Source: Mycobacteroides chelonae
Lineage (GTDB): Bacteria > Actinomycetota > Actinomycetes > Mycobacteriales > Mycobacteriaceae
Direction: 5' to 3'
DNA: 64,000 bases
Assembly (NCBI RefSeq): GCF_016767715.1
Contig: NZ_CP050145.1
Location: forward strand, 1,178,001 to 1,242,000
Under the pieces are notes generated by a model, which saw only the letters and a list, made by a program, of their open reading frames with translations, ran no database searches and was not told the origin of the DNA. Positions within the stretch are counted from its first letter, which is position 1; each line of letters begins with the position of its first letter. Shown in pieces: positions 16,978 to 24,081 of the stretch. A program made the position numbers and the translations under genes.

Positions 16978-17451
16978 ATGGCACTGACCCTCGATGACCA
17001 GCGCACCGCCGACCTGCTCGACACCCTCGGGCTGCCCGCTGACACCACCGACACCGCCCTGATTCTGGCCACCGTCAAAGACGCGATCACCGAAACGCCC
17101 ACGGCCACGGCGGCGCCCTCGGCGATCGCCGCGGCCGCCAAGAAAGCCGGCCTGGAAGTCCTAGACACCGACACCGCCACCGCGCTACGCGCCGAGGCCG
17201 CCGAGGGCCGCCACATCAAAGCCGCCGCCGCCCGCCAAAAGATCGAAGACACCGTCGACGCCGCAGTCGCCAAAGGCAAGATCACCGCCGCCCGACGCAA
17301 ACACTGGGTCGACCTCATCACCGCCGACCCCGCCATGTCCGAGGTCCTAGCCTCCGTCCCCGACGAAACCGCCATCTCCTTCACAGAAATCGGCCACAGC
17401 GTCGGCACCGAAAACGGCGAACCACCCGCAAACGGCAGCTGGTTCTACTGA
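16978..17451 (+). CDS. scaffold-like/capsid-associated helical protein
   Basis: The 157-residue protein is almost entirely helical, rich in Ala, Thr, Lys and Glu. The stretch AAARQKIEDTVDAAVAKGKITAARRKHWVDL followed by a DPAMSEVL turn recalls the C-terminal scaffold part of Mu protein I-type proteases. Here it would be a separate scaffold made after the capsid protein. The last residues NGSWFY may be an assembly tail. Function is inferred from composition and position. Confidence 0.5.
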   Translation: MALTLDDQRTADLLDTLGLPADTTDTALILATVKDAITETPTATAAPSAIAAAAKKAGLEVLDTDTATALRAEAAEGRHIKAAAARQKIEDTVDAAVAKGKITAARRKHWVDLITADPAMSEVLASVPDETAISFTEIGHSVGTENGEPPANGSWFY

Positions 17452-17480
17452 CCACCAAAGATGCGCCATACGCTGGAAAA

Positions 17481-17527
17481 GCGCCGCCCGTATGGGGTCG
17501 CTACCATGGTCACCGTGCGGGCGGCGC
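17481..17527. repeat. 10-bp GC inverted repeat after the capsid block
   Basis: GCGCCGCCCG (17481-17490) pairs perfectly with CGGGCGGCGC (17518-17527) around a 27-nt loop. It follows the last capsid gene and may terminate that transcript, though no T run follows. Confidence 0.5.
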
Positions 17528-17642
17528 CCTGTATCGATCCTGACAGAGTCCCGGTCTCTGATTCTGGTCATTGCCCCGATTAGCTACTGGGCATGTAGTG
17601 TGCGGTGCATCACCGCGAGGTTTGCTCAGACGGGAGGCTGAC

Positions 17643-17960
17643 ATGTCGGGATTTCTGCGGGTGCCACCGGAGCAGATGCACCACGAGGCGGCTCAGCTCC
17701 ATGGCATAGCGCAAGATCTAAAAGACATCCATAGGCGGGCTCACGGTCAAGTCTCGGAGCTGTTATCAGGTTTCGGAGAAACCGAGTCCGCATCGTTCCT
17801 GAGAACGCGATTGGGGCAGTGGGAAGATGAGACGCGTTCCCATCACGAGCATCTGACTACCCACGCGGACAATCGCAGTCGGATAGCGAACATGTTTGTT
17901 GCGACCGATGATCTGGGTGCCACCGGATTCGGCGGGGCTGCGCGCCAGGGTGACGCGTGA
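17643..17960 (+). CDS. WXG100/EspC-like small type VII secretion partner
   Basis: The 105-residue protein is two helices joined by a turn (helix one MHHEAAQLHGIAQDLKDIHRRAHGQV, then LLSGFGETESASFL, helix two about 60-85), the size and layout of WXG100/EspC-type ESX substrates. A strict WxG is absent; the turn reads SGFG. GGGAGG precedes the ATG at 17643. The stop overlaps the start of the large downstream gene, the usual pairing of a small helper with a larger secreted protein. Confidence 0.6.
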   Translation: MSGFLRVPPEQMHHEAAQLHGIAQDLKDIHRRAHGQVSELLSGFGETESASFLRTRLGQWEDETRSHHEHLTTHADNRSRIANMFVATDDLGATGFGGAARQGDA

Positions 17961-19099
17961 TAACGCTGGAGTTGATGCTTAAGGCTCCGCAGATGTATCA
18001 AGAGGTCGCGGACGCCGCCCGCACCCGTGCTGCCGGAACGGCCAATGCGGCCGAAGAGGCCGACGCGATACGCAAGCTCTCGGAATGGGAGGGCGCCAGT
18101 GCAGAGGCCGCTGACGACGCGAACCGGCGCACGGTATCGACATTCGAGAACTCAACCGTCAGCGATAAGGAGCTCGCTTCACGGGCTGAGAGTGCTTCTC
18201 AGAGCGCCGCTAAGAACGCTCAAGACGTCCGGGCGATGCTGGACAAGGCCGACGCTTACCCGGCTGTTCACGTCGATCTGCACACCAATGAGGTCAAGCC
18301 CGCCGACATGAGTCAGATGGGCAAGGACGCCATCGATCGGGCGTTCAAGAAGTACAACGAGATCAAGCAAGAAGTCGAGCGAATCGTTGCGGCCGGTAGT
18401 GCCACTGATCTGGAGTTCGCACGCGCGCTCGTCGCCGGTACCGGTGGCTCGGAAGACGCCGTGACCTCTCTGGCGCATGACAACGGCACTGCCACACGGA
18501 AAGTATTTGATCCACCGCCCGCGGGCAGGTTGGACGGTACGGGCTATTGGCAGATCGACAAGACGAAGCCGATGGCCTCCCCTGATTTACCTCCTCCACC
18601 TCCAGGGAACTACACACAAGAAATACCCCAGTCGAAATACACCGAGGGCGTGAAATCGGCTCCGCTGGTGGTGGGCAAGAACTGGGCCGAAGGCGCGGAA
18701 GAGCCCTATGCGCAGATGCGTGAGCAGTTCCAATTCCGGGTGTCCGGCACCGAGTTCACCGGGCAGACCAAAATGGTTCAGGTGGACGGCAAGTGGTACC
18801 AAGCCGAGTGGCAGAACTACACCTACGACATGAAGCGCACTTCCATGATTACGGGCGGAAACGACATGGGAGGGCTAGGAAGCATGCCCGTGTACCGGAA
18901 TTGGGAGCCGGTCTCATACGGGCAGATAATGGGCTACTCCGCTGCCCACCCGGACGGCCCGCTGTTCCTACCCGACACCAGCGGTAACCAAATCAAGCTA
19001 GTCAATGCCGCGCCCGTCGATATCAAAATGGAACATGGCAAGTTCACCAATGTTCCAGTCCCACAGCACGGTATCCCTGAGATGCGCAGTGGGCGATAA
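17957..19099 (+). CDS. putative type VII-exported polymorphic-toxin-like protein
   Basis: The 380-residue protein has an N-terminal helical hairpin with a WEGAS turn (about residue 36), a long coiled region to about 170, a proline-rich linker (PDLPPPPPGNY, about 212) and a C-terminal domain of about 150 residues containing Trp/Tyr-rich strands (KWYQAEWQNYTYDM). Such a helical leader, linker and variable end is typical of ESX-exported effectors. No known toxin active site is recognised. GTG start overlaps the small partner gene; the next gene starts inside its end. Confidence 0.5.
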   Translation: MITLELMLKAPQMYQEVADAARTRAAGTANAAEEADAIRKLSEWEGASAEAADDANRRTVSTFENSTVSDKELASRAESASQSAAKNAQDVRAMLDKADAYPAVHVDLHTNEVKPADMSQMGKDAIDRAFKKYNEIKQEVERIVAAGSATDLEFARALVAGTGGSEDAVTSLAHDNGTATRKVFDPPPAGRLDGTGYWQIDKTKPMASPDLPPPPPGNYTQEIPQSKYTEGVKSAPLVVGKNWAEGAEEPYAQMREQFQFRVSGTEFTGQTKMVQVDGKWYQAEWQNYTYDMKRTSMITGGNDMGGLGSMPVYRNWEPVSYGQIMGYSAAHPDGPLFLPDTSGNQIKLVNAAPVDIKMEHGKFTNVPVPQHGIPEMRSGR

Positions 19100-19559
19100 A
19101 CGAATCTGGATACCGGCGCTAGTCGTCATCGTCCTGCTGATCATCGGCGGCGGTATCTGGTGGCATCAGGACCGTGACACCGCGCCAGCCCAATCGGACT
19201 GTCAGATTGCCCATGAGTTAGTCGATTTCAAAGCCACATCTGTAAAAGAACAGGATGCCCTGCTGGCCTCCGGCGCCGACCAGGAACGCCTGGAGAAGTA
19301 CCAGGCATCGGTTGACCGCGAACAGCAATACGTTGACCAGATTCAGGATCCGTCGATCCAGGACAAAGCCCAGGCGGTCGTGGACGCCGACCGAGAGTCG
19401 TATCGCAAGCAGGCCGATATGTACGCCAATCCCGCTACGTCAGAGCCCGAAGAACGCGAAGCGGTCGCCGCGTACCAGCACATCGCCGAGAAGTTCAAGA
19501 AGGCCAAGGACGAACTGCTGAAAACCTGCCCAGCCGCATCTACAGACCGGAAGCTGTAG
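19089..19559 (+). CDS. membrane-anchored helical protein, possible immunity partner
   Basis: The protein has 156 residues from GTG 19089, which overlaps the preceding gene by 11 bp. Residues 5-24 (RIWIPALVVIVLLIIGGGIWW) form one membrane anchor, and the outside part is a charged helical bundle with two cysteines near its ends that could form a disulfide. Tight coupling to the putative effector gene suggests an immunity or secretion-linked role, by analogy with effector-immunity pairs. No family is recognised. Confidence 0.5.
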   Translation: MGDKRIWIPALVVIVLLIIGGGIWWHQDRDTAPAQSDCQIAHELVDFKATSVKEQDALLASGADQERLEKYQASVDREQQYVDQIQDPSIQDKAQAVVDADRESYRKQADMYANPATSEPEEREAVAAYQHIAEKFKKAKDELLKTCPAASTDRKL

Positions 19560-19779
19560 CTACTGGCGGGTCGTCCTCATTGATGGGATTGCCATCCTCA
19601 TCGATAGGCCACGGGGGACGTGGAACTGCACGCTCCGCCTGTAGCCGGGCATTCAACGAATCAGGGTCACCCGTAGCGAGCCCCCCTAACGCGGGACCCC
19701 ACGCGTTGCGGCCCTTGTACGTCGCGTACATAGCTCCACCGAGGGCGAGCAGCGCGAGCAGGGTCAGAAGTGGGGCCAT
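19540..19779 (-). CDS. small single-TM protein near the right end of element B
   Basis: The protein has 79 residues from ATG 19779: one N-terminal membrane helix (LLTLLALLALGGAMYATY) and a proline- and acid-rich tail. It is convergent with the preceding gene, overlapping by 20 bp. The frame extends upstream to 19905, but that part crosses the arm-type repeats and is unlikely to be coding. Being the outermost gene, it may be expressed from the integrated state. Confidence 0.4.
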   Translation of the reverse strand: MAPLLTLLALLALGGAMYATYKGRNAWGPALGGLATGDPDSLNARLQAERAVPRPPWPIDEDGNPINEDDPPVATASGL

Positions 19780-19813
19780 GGCATCACGGTATAGCACCCT
19801 GCGGCAACGGAAC

Positions 19814-19843
19814 TGCCCACATCGTGCCCACAACCTGCCCACA
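19814..19843 (+). repeat. arm-type sites (TGCCCACA x3, 11-bp phase), right end of element B
   Basis: TGCCCACA occurs at 19814-19821, 19825-19832 and 19836-19843, each 11 bp apart and in the same orientation as the pair at 8404-8422. These should flank the core in the circular form and bind the N-terminal domain of the integrase. Confidence 0.75.
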
Positions 19844-19924
19844 GTTACAGATAACCCAGCTGACTTGCAGTGATGTATTTCAGCTGTTAGAGGGCGTTCT
19901 GGCACGTTGACGAGGGCAGCGCTA

Positions 19925-19949
19925 TCGGTTCGAGTCCGACTGGGGGCAC
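19925..19949 (+). repeat. right attachment core of element B
   Basis: Exact 25-bp copy of the tRNA 3' end at 8308-8332. It marks the right border of the 11.6-kb element. Confidence 0.9.
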
Positions 19950-20167
19950 TGATGTTACGCAGCTCAGTGCGTTTTCTGGTCTGCCTCGGCAGGTGTTGGC
20001 GGCCATCGCGGACCGTCCGCGTCTATACGGCGTCCGCATTTGACGATCTATGGACGCCGGTGGGCCGCTTGAGCAATCCATGCAACCGGCACCGTGAAAT
20101 GAGACGGTACCGTCGAACACCTGTTTGATAAGCTCCTGGTTGGCCGTCCGTGGGGGCGCGAATCCGC

Positions 20168-21187
20168 ATGGACGGGGTGATCGTGGATACCGGGTTTGAT
20201 ACGTGGCACCTGTATACAGCGTGCAAGCTCACGTTCACTCACTACTACGAACCGGGTGAGACTCGCTCTCAAACGTACGGAACGGGTTTTCTAACCAACT
20301 TTCCAACTGGCGACCCGCGAATTGCTCTCGTCACTAATCGTCATCTGGTTGATGTTCCTTGGGCAAAGCCGGAGCGCAACGGAGCAGTCTTGGAATCGGT
20401 TGAAATAGAATTCTGGATTAGTGAAAATTTCAGGTTGATATACAAAGCTGAGAACGTTGTCCCGCTATTTCATGAGGACGATTCGATAGACGTGAGCGTC
20501 GTGCCTATAGGGCCAAAGTTCGACACACCGGCAACGGTAGTTGCCCTCTACGACTCTATAGACAAGCTCATTCCCGATCCGAATGCTTCTACGATTGTCT
20601 TCAAACATGCGATGAGCTGGGACTACCTGGTCAAGTGCGAAGAGCTATGGGCCAAACTGATTCCCGGCGAATTCGTCGTTTTCCCTGGCTATCCAAAATG
20701 GTTCGACAAGCTTGAGACACGGCCGGTGTTCCGATCCGGCATGATAGCGAGTGATCCTCAGCGGCCCTACCGGCAACATGCAGGGGGGACGACGAATCAC
20801 GATGGTAATCAGCAGGTTTTATTCGACGCATTTTCAACCAGTGGCAACTCTGGTAGCCCTGTGTTCGTTGCCCAGCGAGGTATTCCAACCTCTGATCACA
20901 TCCAATATACTGGTGTCTTTCACCGGTCATTCTTGATCGGCATTAATGCTGGACACTTCAATGACACAGATAATGAGATCGCAAACGATCATGCGGGATT
21001 ATCTCGGATGCATAAGCTATCCGCGATAATGGAAATATTGCGTGCCAATACTTCGCGTTCTGATGTGGAGTCGACAGCTTCGATTCGGGTATCTAAGGAA
21101 CTGGCTGATGCCCAAGGTGGTCTGCCGCCGCATTACATCGGAGAAGCCGATGTCGATGTCGCCCATGAGCGATCTTCAGATAAATAG
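20168..21187 (+). CDS. trypsin-like serine protease, AT-rich (acquired)
   Basis: The protein has 339 residues from ATG 20168 (345 from GTG 20150; neither has a clear ribosome site). The chymotrypsin-fold triad can be placed: His in LVTNRHLVDV, Asp in DDSIDVSVVPIG, and Ser in TSGNSGSPVF. There is no signal peptide, so it probably acts in the cytoplasm. Base composition is far more AT-rich than its neighbours, pointing to transfer. It lies immediately beyond the right attachment site of element B. Stand-alone trypsin-like proteases of this kind occur as effectors in some bacterial immune loci, so a defence role is possible, but no partner sensor is seen. Confidence 0.75.
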   Translation: MDGVIVDTGFDTWHLYTACKLTFTHYYEPGETRSQTYGTGFLTNFPTGDPRIALVTNRHLVDVPWAKPERNGAVLESVEIEFWISENFRLIYKAENVVPLFHEDDSIDVSVVPIGPKFDTPATVVALYDSIDKLIPDPNASTIVFKHAMSWDYLVKCEELWAKLIPGEFVVFPGYPKWFDKLETRPVFRSGMIASDPQRPYRQHAGGTTNHDGNQQVLFDAFSTSGNSGSPVFVAQRGIPTSDHIQYTGVFHRSFLIGINAGHFNDTDNEIANDHAGLSRMHKLSAIMEILRANTSRSDVESTASIRVSKELADAQGGLPPHYIGEADVDVAHERSSDK

Positions 21188-21650
21188 TCACTTGGCCTGT
21201 TTCCGTGGGGGCACTACGTTGCTCATAGCGCTGGCAACACGCCGCGCCCGACTTTCGGCGCGGCCAGCTCGTCCTCTCTGATGTAGTCGGTAGGTCGTGG
21301 AAATGGACGCTGCCGAGCTTGAGTGCTTGACATGCGGTTTGTAGATAGTGCTTGTACAGATTGGTCGCGTGCACTCGCTAGCCCAATCGAAGGCATAGCC
21401 GTTGCACCGTCCGCGAAAGAGGGGAGTGTGGGGTACTTGCCGGCAAAACGGTGCACCGTAGTCAGATAGTCACGCATCTCGTCCGCACGCCAACGTGCCA
21501 TCGGCGCTACGCGACACCGAGTAATAAGCGGGAAAGGCACTGACCGGTTGGCCGTTTCGCCCCAGTCGCCAAACCCTGTACAGGGACCTCGCCGCGGTCA
21601 TACATTGAGCTGTGGAGCCAAAACGGCTCACGAGCCGACCCACGAAGCTG
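21188..21650. other. non-coding junction region
   Basis: No convincing gene is seen. TGGGGGCACT at 21206-21215 repeats the last part of the element B attachment core (19941-19950) and may be a decayed border of a third insertion carrying the protease gene. A leftward open frame at 21223-21540 lacks any recognisable feature. Confidence 0.35.
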
Positions 21651-22856
21651 ATGCCAGCAGCGCAGGCGCCGTCGTTGCGGGTCCTGGTCGTCGGCGCCGG
21701 TGTCGGCGGTATCTCCATCGCGCGGGGGCTATTGCGCGACGGCCATGACGTGACCGTCTACGAGCAGCGTCCGGATGTGCATGCCGGTGGTGGTGCGGTG
21801 ACCATCTGGTCAAATGGCGCCACGGTGCTGCGGCAGCTGGGCGTGGATATGGACCGGGCCGGCCAGCAGCTGTCCACGGTGCGGGTCATGACGTCGACGG
21901 GGCGCGCGCTGGCCACGTTGGACGTGGCCTCGATCGCCGACCGGCTGGGCGAGCCGATTCGGATGGTCCCGCGTCACGTCCTACTTGATCGGCTGCTGAA
22001 AGGCTTTCCAGCGGAACGTATCCGGTGTAATGCCCGGGCTGTCGCCGTGGTCGGCAGCCGCAGCGGAGCGCGTGTCGAGTTCGCGGACGGCAGCACGGCC
22101 GAGGGAGACCTGGTGATCGGCGCCGATGGCAGGCATTCGCTTGTTCGCGACGCCGTCGGCGCAGACCAAGCCGAGCCGACCGGTTGGTGCAGCTGGCAGG
22201 GGCTGACAACCCTCCCGGACGGCGCCGATGAGCGTGACGCCTTTGTCGTCATCGGTGAGCGTGCAAGCCTCGGTCTGTGGCCTGCCGGAGGCACCGATGT
22301 GCAGTGGTGGTTCGACCTGCCCTGGTCGTCCGGCTTTGTCAGGCCTGAACGCCCGATTGACATGATCCGGTCCACGTTCGCCGGGTGGTCCGGGCCCGTC
22401 GATCGCGTTCTCGCGACGCTCACCGACGATGATCTGGCGCATTCGCCCTATCCGCATTTCCGCCATCCGATTCCCCGGCCGGGCCATGGGGTGCTGACGC
22501 TGCTCGGCGATGCGGCCCACACCATGCCGCCCACCCTTGCCCAAGGGGCCAACCAGGCACTGCTCGACACGATGGTGTTGTGTAAGGCGGTTTCGGAATT
22601 CCAGCGCGGCACCAACACTGGCCTGCCCGATGCGCTGCGCTGGTATGAGAAGACCCGCCGACGCCGCGCCGCCGCCGTGTCCCGGGTTGCCTCGCTTCAG
22701 GTTTCGCACGGTGAGGCCGTGCTGAGACCGGCGGCGATGGTCTCGGACCGTTTCATGACGTGGGCGCTGGCGACGTTCTTACAGTCGGTGAGCCATCGCC
22801 GGATAGCCGCTGACATCAGCCGGGGCAGCGCCGCCGACACCGCCTGCCGGCCGTGA
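21651..22856 (+). CDS. FAD-dependent monooxygenase (aromatic hydroxylase family)
   Basis: The protein has 401 residues from ATG 21651 (414 from GTG 21612). It shows the N-terminal FAD motif VVGAGVGGISIARGL with a downstream E in VTVYEQRPD, the DG motif LVIGADGRHSLVR, and the second FAD motif LLGDAAHTMPPTLAQGANQAL. These place it in the UbiH/PHBH-like hydroxylases that oxidise aromatic or polycyclic substrates with NAD(P)H. Substrate unknown. Its stop overlaps the start of the DUF4389 gene, giving a three-gene operon with a methyltransferase. Confidence 0.88.
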   Translation: MPAAQAPSLRVLVVGAGVGGISIARGLLRDGHDVTVYEQRPDVHAGGGAVTIWSNGATVLRQLGVDMDRAGQQLSTVRVMTSTGRALATLDVASIADRLGEPIRMVPRHVLLDRLLKGFPAERIRCNARAVAVVGSRSGARVEFADGSTAEGDLVIGADGRHSLVRDAVGADQAEPTGWCSWQGLTTLPDGADERDAFVVIGERASLGLWPAGGTDVQWWFDLPWSSGFVRPERPIDMIRSTFAGWSGPVDRVLATLTDDDLAHSPYPHFRHPIPRPGHGVLTLLGDAAHTMPPTLAQGANQALLDTMVLCKAVSEFQRGTNTGLPDALRWYEKTRRRRAAAVSRVASLQVSHGEAVLRPAAMVSDRFMTWALATFLQSVSHRRIAADISRGSAADTACRP

Positions 22857-23446
22857 ACGCCCACGCCGTCCATGTCCGAGGAGCGATCGACGCGCCCTCA
22901 CGCTGGCTCTTTCTCATCAAATGGTGCGTGCTAGCGGTGCCGCACTACCCCATATTGATCATCCTGTATCTGATGTATCCGGTGCTGACCGTCGTCGCCG
23001 GTATTGCGATCTTGTTCACCGGGCGATATCCGCGAATCATCTTCGACGTCAACGTCGGAGTGCTGCGCTGGTCCTGGCGGGTGATGAACTACCGGTTTCC
23101 GATGAACAGCACCGATAGGTATCCGCCCTTCACGCTCGCCGCGCGGCCCGACTATCCCGGCGAACTCGACGTCGCCTATCCGGAGCACCTCACCCAGTGG
23201 GCGGTGCTGGTGAAGCTGGTGCTGGCACTACCGCAGATCATTGTCTGCTGGGCCATGGAGCCACTGCTGCAGGTGCTGGCGGTGATTTCCGCGGTGCGGT
23301 TGTTGGCCAGAGGCACGGTGTCGCAAGGCATGTTCGACCTCCTCCTGGGAATCGTGCGGTGGCGTTATCGGGTCGCGGTGTACGTCTCGTTGATGTGCGA
23401 CGAATATCCGCCGTTCCGAATGGACTTGGGTGGCGGTGACACGTGA
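22853..23446 (+). CDS. DUF4389 membrane protein
   Basis: The 197-residue protein consists of two similar halves, each with a membrane hairpin followed by an amphipathic R-W-x-x-R-V-x-x-Y stretch (LRWSWRVMNYRFPM and VRWRYRVAVYVSLMCDEYPPF). This duplicated pattern is that of DUF4389 proteins, whose function is unknown. Both ends overlap neighbours by 4 bp, so it belongs to the monooxygenase-methyltransferase operon. Confidence 0.75.
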   Translation: MNAHAVHVRGAIDAPSRWLFLIKWCVLAVPHYPILIILYLMYPVLTVVAGIAILFTGRYPRIIFDVNVGVLRWSWRVMNYRFPMNSTDRYPPFTLAARPDYPGELDVAYPEHLTQWAVLVKLVLALPQIIVCWAMEPLLQVLAVISAVRLLARGTVSQGMFDLLLGIVRWRYRVAVYVSLMCDEYPPFRMDLGGGDT

Positions 23447-24066
23447 AGCATCGTAATCCGTTGTTCCCGTATATATATGGTCTCGGCATGCCAATATTTG
23501 ACCGGCTGTTCTACCGCCGATACCGGCGGACGGCGATGAGTCTTGCGACCGGCCGGTTGCTGATCGTGGGCCTCGGCCCCGGCACCGACCTGATGTTTTT
23601 GCCGCCTGCGGTGACATCAGTCGCGGCGGTCGAGCCGGAGGCGGCGATGCGTCGGATGGCCGGCGCCCTGGCGCGCCGCTGTGGCGTCGAGGTCGACATC
23701 CTCGATGGTGTGGGGGAGGCGATACCGTTCCCGGACAACAGTTTCGACTCGGTGCATGTCGGGCTGGTGTTGTGCTCGGTGGACGATGTGGCGGCAACCC
23801 TCGGCGAGATCCGGCGGGTGCTTGCGCCGGGAGGCCGGTTGGTGGTTCTTGAGCATGTCCGCGGGGACGGCGTGATGGGGCGGTTTCAGGATCTGATAGC
23901 GAAGCCGTGGTCGTGGCTGGCCTCCGGGTGCGAGCCGAACCGCCGGACCGTCGAAGCGATTGCCGCGGCCGGATTCGATACCAGCGGCCTGCGCAGTGTT
24001 CGTCGAACCCTGGTGCCGCCGCCGTGTACACCTCACCTGCAAGGCGTCGCCACCGTAGTCGAATAA
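23443..24066 (+). CDS. class I SAM-dependent methyltransferase
   Basis: The 207-residue protein has the Rossmann motif I as LLIVGLGPGTDLMFLP, an acidic post-I residue in VAAVEPEAAM, and motif IV-like FDSVHVGLVLCSV followed by VLAPGGRLVVLEHV. This is the UbiE/methyltransferase type 11 pattern, similar to small-molecule or phospholipid methyltransferases. With the adjacent monooxygenase it may tailor a lipid or aromatic compound. GTG start overlaps the DUF4389 stop. Confidence 0.85.
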   Translation: MKHRNPLFPYIYGLGMPIFDRLFYRRYRRTAMSLATGRLLIVGLGPGTDLMFLPPAVTSVAAVEPEAAMRRMAGALARRCGVEVDILDGVGEAIPFPDNSFDSVHVGLVLCSVDDVAATLGEIRRVLAPGGRLVVLEHVRGDGVMGRFQDLIAKPWSWLASGCEPNRRTVEAIAAAGFDTSGLRSVRRTLVPPPCTPHLQGVATVVE

Positions 24067-24081
24067 TGCTATTCGACATCG

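Noticed and set aside
21223..21540. 105-residue minus-strand frame in the junction region
   Set aside because: No ribosome site, no recognisable motif, and composition not clearly coding.
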